From Prolixibacteraceae bacterium (GTDB lineage: Bacteria; Bacteroidota; Bacteroidia; Bacteroidales; Prolixibacteraceae), in NCBI GenBank assembly GCA_016930735.1, contig JAFGGF010000261.1, positions 1-34,764 on the forward strand: a DNA stretch of 34,764 nucleotides, written 5' to 3'. Each line of letters opens with the position of its first letter. Within the stretch, counting starts at the first letter, position 1. Shown piece by piece: positions 31,985 to 34,764 of this stretch. The position numbers and the translations under genes are program-made. Under the pieces are notes generated by a model. It was given only the letters and a program-made list of their open reading frames with translations. It was not told where the DNA came from and made no database searches.

Positions 31985-33310
31985 ATGAAACGCAGAAAAT
32001 TTATCGACAGCCTAATATTAACCACCGGCGGATTAATGATCCTTCCAAAATGCAAATCTCCTGAACAAGGAAAAAATTCTTTAACTTCATCTTCAAATTC
32101 AGGAACCATAACCGAGCCATCAAGAGTAATTGAAATTCTTGAAGAAACGGATGTCCTGGTGGTTGGAGGTGGTCCTTCGGGAGTCACAGCAGCAATTTCA
32201 GCAAGCCGGGCTGGTGCCACAACAACCATTGTAGAACGGTATAACCACCTCGGTGGATTATGGACCGGAGGACTGGTTCTTCCATTGCTTTCAACGCATG
32301 GACTGAATAAAAGTAAACAACAGGAAAAAGTGATCCATGGTATTCCCGATGAGATAGCCCAAAGGCTGAAGGATATGGGCATGGCAATTCATGATGTTGA
32401 TCCGGTTATAGATCCTGAAGCTACAAAATATGTGCTTGAAAAAATGGTTCAGGAAGCAGGAATTCATATGCTTTACCATTGCTGGATGTCGAACATTGTT
32501 ATGGAAGATAAAAACATTAAAGCGGTTATTATTGAGTCAAAATCAGGCAGGAAAGCTATCGTTCCGAAAGTAGTTATTGATTGCACAGGCGATGGCGATG
32601 TTTTTCATTTGGCTGGTGAAGGTTTTGAAGAAATGAAATACCATATCGGATTGGTATCAAGGTTGGGAAATATCGATCGGATTGATAAAACAAAACCGGG
32701 ATTTGAGGAAATTTATGTTGGCGATCCTACACCTTTAAAAAGTGTAAACTGGTTTAACATGCACGGCGAAAACGATCAGGATGGAACCGATCTGCACACG
32801 CTTTCAAAACTTCAGCAACAATACCGGATCGATATCTGGGAAAATACAGAACATATCCGATCCATCCCCGGGCATGAAGAGGTCTTCTTGCTCGATACAG
32901 CTTCACAATTGGGTGTTCGTGTTTCCCGCATCCTCGATGGCAAATATAAACTTACACTTGAAGATTCAATGACTTACAAATCGTTTGATGATGTAATCGG
33001 TGTTTGCGGAGCCTGGACAAGTTTACTCTATAATACCAACCGGATTCAAAGAAATGAACGCCCCTTGTGGCAAATCCCCTACCGTTCGCTTGTTCCGAAA
33101 CATACAAAAAACCTGTTGGTTGCCGGGCGTTGTTTCAGCTTTGACAAACCACTGGTTGAAGATGCCCGGATTATCGGAACTGCATTGCTTACAGGGCATG
33201 GAGCCGGTGCTGCAGCAGCAGTTGCTGTTAAATCATACTGTGCTGTTCAGGATACTGATGTTCAAAAAATCCAGAAAGTTTTAAAAGACCAAAAGGCATA
33301 CCTCGGATGA
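31985..33310 (+). CDS. Exported FAD-dependent oxidoreductase (FAD_oxidored family)
   Basis: A 441-aa flavoprotein. N-terminus MKRRKFIDSLILTTGGLMIL is a twin-arginine-type export signal; a Cys at residue 23 (LPKC) may be lipidated. After a Ser-rich linker comes the FAD Rossmann motif DVLVVGGGPSGVTAA (56-70; GGGPSG 61-66) with E84 at the strand end, then NHLGGLWTGGLVLP. The middle part lacks the Cys-rich or haem motifs of fumarate-reductase-type flavocytochromes. The C-terminal LLVAGRCFSFDKPLVEDARI and TGHGAGAAAAVAV complete the FAD site. Members of this family (FAD_oxidored) often sit in sugar or polyol degradation loci and have unclear substrates. The start of the NapH-NapG fusion overlaps its stop (ATGA), so it is likely fed electrons by, or delivers them to, that protein in the periplasm. 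Confidence 0.87.
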   Translation: MKRRKFIDSLILTTGGLMILPKCKSPEQGKNSLTSSSNSGTITEPSRVIEILEETDVLVVGGGPSGVTAAISASRAGATTTIVERYNHLGGLWTGGLVLPLLSTHGLNKSKQQEKVIHGIPDEIAQRLKDMGMAIHDVDPVIDPEATKYVLEKMVQEAGIHMLYHCWMSNIVMEDKNIKAVIIESKSGRKAIVPKVVIDCTGDGDVFHLAGEGFEEMKYHIGLVSRLGNIDRIDKTKPGFEEIYVGDPTPLKSVNWFNMHGENDQDGTDLHTLSKLQQQYRIDIWENTEHIRSIPGHEEVFLLDTASQLGVRVSRILDGKYKLTLEDSMTYKSFDDVIGVCGAWTSLLYNTNRIQRNERPLWQIPYRSLVPKHTKNLLVAGRCFSFDKPLVEDARIIGTALLTGHGAGAAAAVAVKSYCAVQDTDVQKIQKVLKDQKAYLG

Positions 33311-34455
33311 GGTTAAAGGCAAAAAATATCAGGTATTTTTCATTTGTAGTTGCAGTTATTATAGCACTTCCACTGCCTCTTGGAATTTTTACCGGATTTT
33401 ATATCTGGTTAAGCCCGTATGTATTTTTGAACTCCTTTTTAGCAAAAACCGGTTTTACTTTATTCAATTTATTGGGAATTATTTTTCTTTTCCTGGCGGT
33501 TTACAGGCACAGGTGGATATGCCGTTATGCCTGCCCCATGGGTGTAATTTGCGATACTTCTTCCAAATTTTCGAAAAAGAAAAAAGGAAAATTTCCTCGT
33601 TTAAATAAATCAATCTTAATTCTCGCATTACTGATTTCTTTATTTGGATTGCCAATACTTTCTGTTTTAGATCCCTTTTACATATTTAATAATTTTTTCG
33701 AAGTTTTATCGCCGGAAATAGCATTGTTGGTATTTTTACAAATATCCGGATTAATCGTAGTTATTTTACTAAATGTGATTTTCCCACACTCCTGGTGTAC
33801 AAAAATTTGCCCGTTGGGAGGTTTACAGGAAATCGTTACCGATATTAAAAAATCAGTAATTCATCCAAAAAAAACTGATCAAAAAGGAATGATTTTGAGT
33901 AGGCGTTTTTTGATCTCAGGATTAGCCGGATTAGGTTTAGGATTGGCATTCCGAAAATTGATAAGTGTGCCAAAAATAAAAAAATTCCGGCCACCCGGAG
34001 CATTGGCTGAGGAAGATTTTACAACAACCTGCATTCGTTGTGGTAACTGTATTAAGGCTTGTCCGACAAAAATAATTCAACTATCTGTTGAAACCAGTAA
34101 CCCATTTTTGTTCCTGGCACCTGAAATTGGTTTTGATAAAAGTTATTGTTTGCCTGAATGTACATTGTGTGGTGATGTTTGCCCAAGCAATGCAATTTCT
34201 AAGTTTAATTTTGAAAAGAAAAAGGAACTGTTCATTGGAACAGCAAAAATAAACCTTAAAAACTGCTTGCTTACTCAGAACAAAGAATGCGACCGGTGCA
34301 AGTTCTATTGTGCTTACAATGCAGTTCAAATCAATTCAAAAAACATAAAATCATTCCCGGAAATCGATGCTGAAAAATGTGTAGGGTGTGGTGCCTGTAA
34401 AATTGTTTGCCCGGAGCAAGTGATTGAGATTGTAGCTACGGAAGTGGTAGCCTAA
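33307..34455 (+). CDS. NapH-NapG fusion: membrane quinol-linked ferredoxin protein
   Basis: A 382-aa protein joining two normally separate subunits. The NapH-like half (1-185) has about four TM helices and the paired motifs CRYACPMG (C72, C76) and CTKICPLGG (C164, C168). At 198-214 an internal twin-arginine segment, SRRFLISGLAGLGLGLA, is followed by the NapG hallmark RPPGALAEEDF (228-238). Four Cys clusters for [4Fe-4S] then follow: C242/245/248/252, C281/285/288/292, C320/328/331/335 and C358/361/364/368. In denitrifiers NapH passes electrons from quinol to NapG. Here no NapA or NapB gene is present; the only partner is the exported FAD protein, translationally coupled. The internal RR segment is probably a TM helix that puts the ferredoxin half in the periplasm. 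Confidence 0.9.
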   Translation: MRLKAKNIRYFSFVVAVIIALPLPLGIFTGFYIWLSPYVFLNSFLAKTGFTLFNLLGIIFLFLAVYRHRWICRYACPMGVICDTSSKFSKKKKGKFPRLNKSILILALLISLFGLPILSVLDPFYIFNNFFEVLSPEIALLVFLQISGLIVVILLNVIFPHSWCTKICPLGGLQEIVTDIKKSVIHPKKTDQKGMILSRRFLISGLAGLGLGLAFRKLISVPKIKKFRPPGALAEEDFTTTCIRCGNCIKACPTKIIQLSVETSNPFLFLAPEIGFDKSYCLPECTLCGDVCPSNAISKFNFEKKKELFIGTAKINLKNCLLTQNKECDRCKFYCAYNAVQINSKNIKSFPEIDAEKCVGCGACKIVCPEQVIEIVATEVVA

Positions 34456-34484
34456 AGTCCTGTTTTGTGCTATATATTCTTCAA

Positions 34485-34569
34485 TCCGTCCCTTGAAAGG
34501 GGCGGCAAAGGATAATCAACTTCCCTTGATAACTGAGTTTATCCTTTGCCGTTCACTTAAGTGAACGGA
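34485..34569. repeat. 85-nt cloverleaf element, copy 2
   Basis: Same order, orientation and length (85 nt) as copy 1: TCC; hairpin GTCCCTTGAAAGGGGC; GGCAAAGGATA; 25-nt loop; TATCCTTTGCC; hairpin GTTCACTTAAGTGAAC; GGA. The second hairpin differs from copy 1 at several positions on both sides, yet stays perfectly paired, so changes are compensatory. The loop has ATCAA/TTGAT. It lies 30 nt after the NapH-NapG stop. Confidence 0.9.
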
Positions 34570-34595
34570 ATCAAGGCAAAAAATCTCTCCGGGTT

Positions 34596-34764
34596 TCAGC
34601 CCTTATCCTCTATTTTGAGTTTTTCAAATTCCTTGTTTTTGTACCAGGCAAAAATTAATAATCCGGCAATCAGCCCGAAACTTAAAATTACTGTCCAATG
34701 AATTCCATCGGCAACTCCTTTTCCGTATGAATGCAGACCCGAAAGGAAATAGTTCACTCCAAAA
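34596..34764 (-). CDS. C-terminus of a probable CcsA/ResC-type cytochrome c biogenesis protein
   Basis: Partial: the last 55 residues are visible, with the 5' end outside the window. FGVNYFLSGLHSYGKG matches the conserved end of the CcsA/ResC haem-handling family (GVNxxLxxGLHSYG), followed by a last TM helix (about 27-40, ILSFGLIAGLLIFAW) and a charged tail. CcsA-type proteins deliver and attach haem to cytochromes c. The Bacteroidota form is often fused to ResB. It converges on the NapH-NapG gene with the cloverleaf element between them. The assignment rests on a short piece. Confidence 0.6.
   Translation of the reverse strand, partial: FGVNYFLSGLHSYGKGVADGIHWTVILSFGLIAGLLIFAWYKNKEFEKLKIEDKG

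Overview
The window is chromosomal DNA from a Bacteroidota bacterium, probably an environmental Bacteroidales/Marinilabiliales-type organism. The grounds are TAnnTTTG-type -7 promoter elements with little Shine-Dalgarno, a type IX secretion (T9SS) C-terminal sorting domain, a DUF4831-like secreted protein, a PepD-type dipeptidase, and GH9 and GH140 secreted glycosidases. There are no rRNA or tRNA genes, no CRISPR array, no transposase and no phage genes. No gene-free gap exceeds about 230 bases.

Layout. (1) 1-5137, minus: a very tight five-gene terpenoid-type operon. In transcription order it encodes a two-cluster ferredoxin-like protein, a radical SAM enzyme, a DUF116/polyprenyl-diphosphate-synthase fusion, and two alpha/alpha-barrel (squalene-cyclase/prenyltransferase-repeat) proteins, the last cut by the window edge. 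(2) 5287-6099, plus: a stand-alone TfoX C-terminal domain and a VOC protein. (3) 6231-9313, minus: an MFSD1-like MFS transporter followed by a PepD dipeptidase, probably a peptide uptake and hydrolysis pair. (4) 9425-12095, minus: the NAD(P)HX repair enzyme and a DUF4831-like secreted protein. (5) 12253-17698: a POT peptide transporter, a YeeE/YedE-type sulfur transporter, an OXA-48-like class D beta-lactamase, a membrane-anchored receiver-domain protein on the minus strand, and a nucleoside-hydrolase-like lipoprotein.

(6) 17712-22293: an envelope module centred on an ECF sigma factor with no recognisable anti-sigma gene beside it. Divergent from it runs a coiled-coil lipoprotein ending in -LKKR, then an intrinsic terminator, then two L,D-transpeptidases and a membrane protein. 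Downstream of sigma lie a PepSY-like protein and a 33-aa single-TM protein. The same two-block sequence, GTTACTT-N13/14-CGTC, stands upstream of the lipoprotein, the PepSY-like gene and the mini-protein, so these three transcripts look like the local regulon of this sigma factor. I read the module as an outer-membrane/peptidoglycan tethering or stress system, loosely analogous to Lpp with its L,D-transpeptidases.

(7) 22330-25980, minus: a T9SS-secreted repeat protein and a GH140-type glycosidase. (8) 26177-29177, plus: a TetR regulator with twin operators, two NAD(P)-binding reductases, and a four-TM cytochrome-b-like protein. (9) 29289-31763, minus: a GH9 glycosidase. (10) 31985-34455, plus: a translationally coupled pair, an exported FAD oxidoreductase and a NapH-NapG fusion, which looks like an undescribed quinol-linked periplasmic reductase. 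It is bracketed by two 85-nt direct repeats that fold into the same cloverleaf with compensatory base changes. (11) 34596-34764, minus: the C-terminus of a probable CcsA-type cytochrome c biogenesis protein.

The strongest leads are the ECF promoter set with its lipoprotein/L,D-transpeptidase module, the cloverleaf-flanked FAD/NapHG cassette, and the terpenoid operon with its DUF116 fusion.
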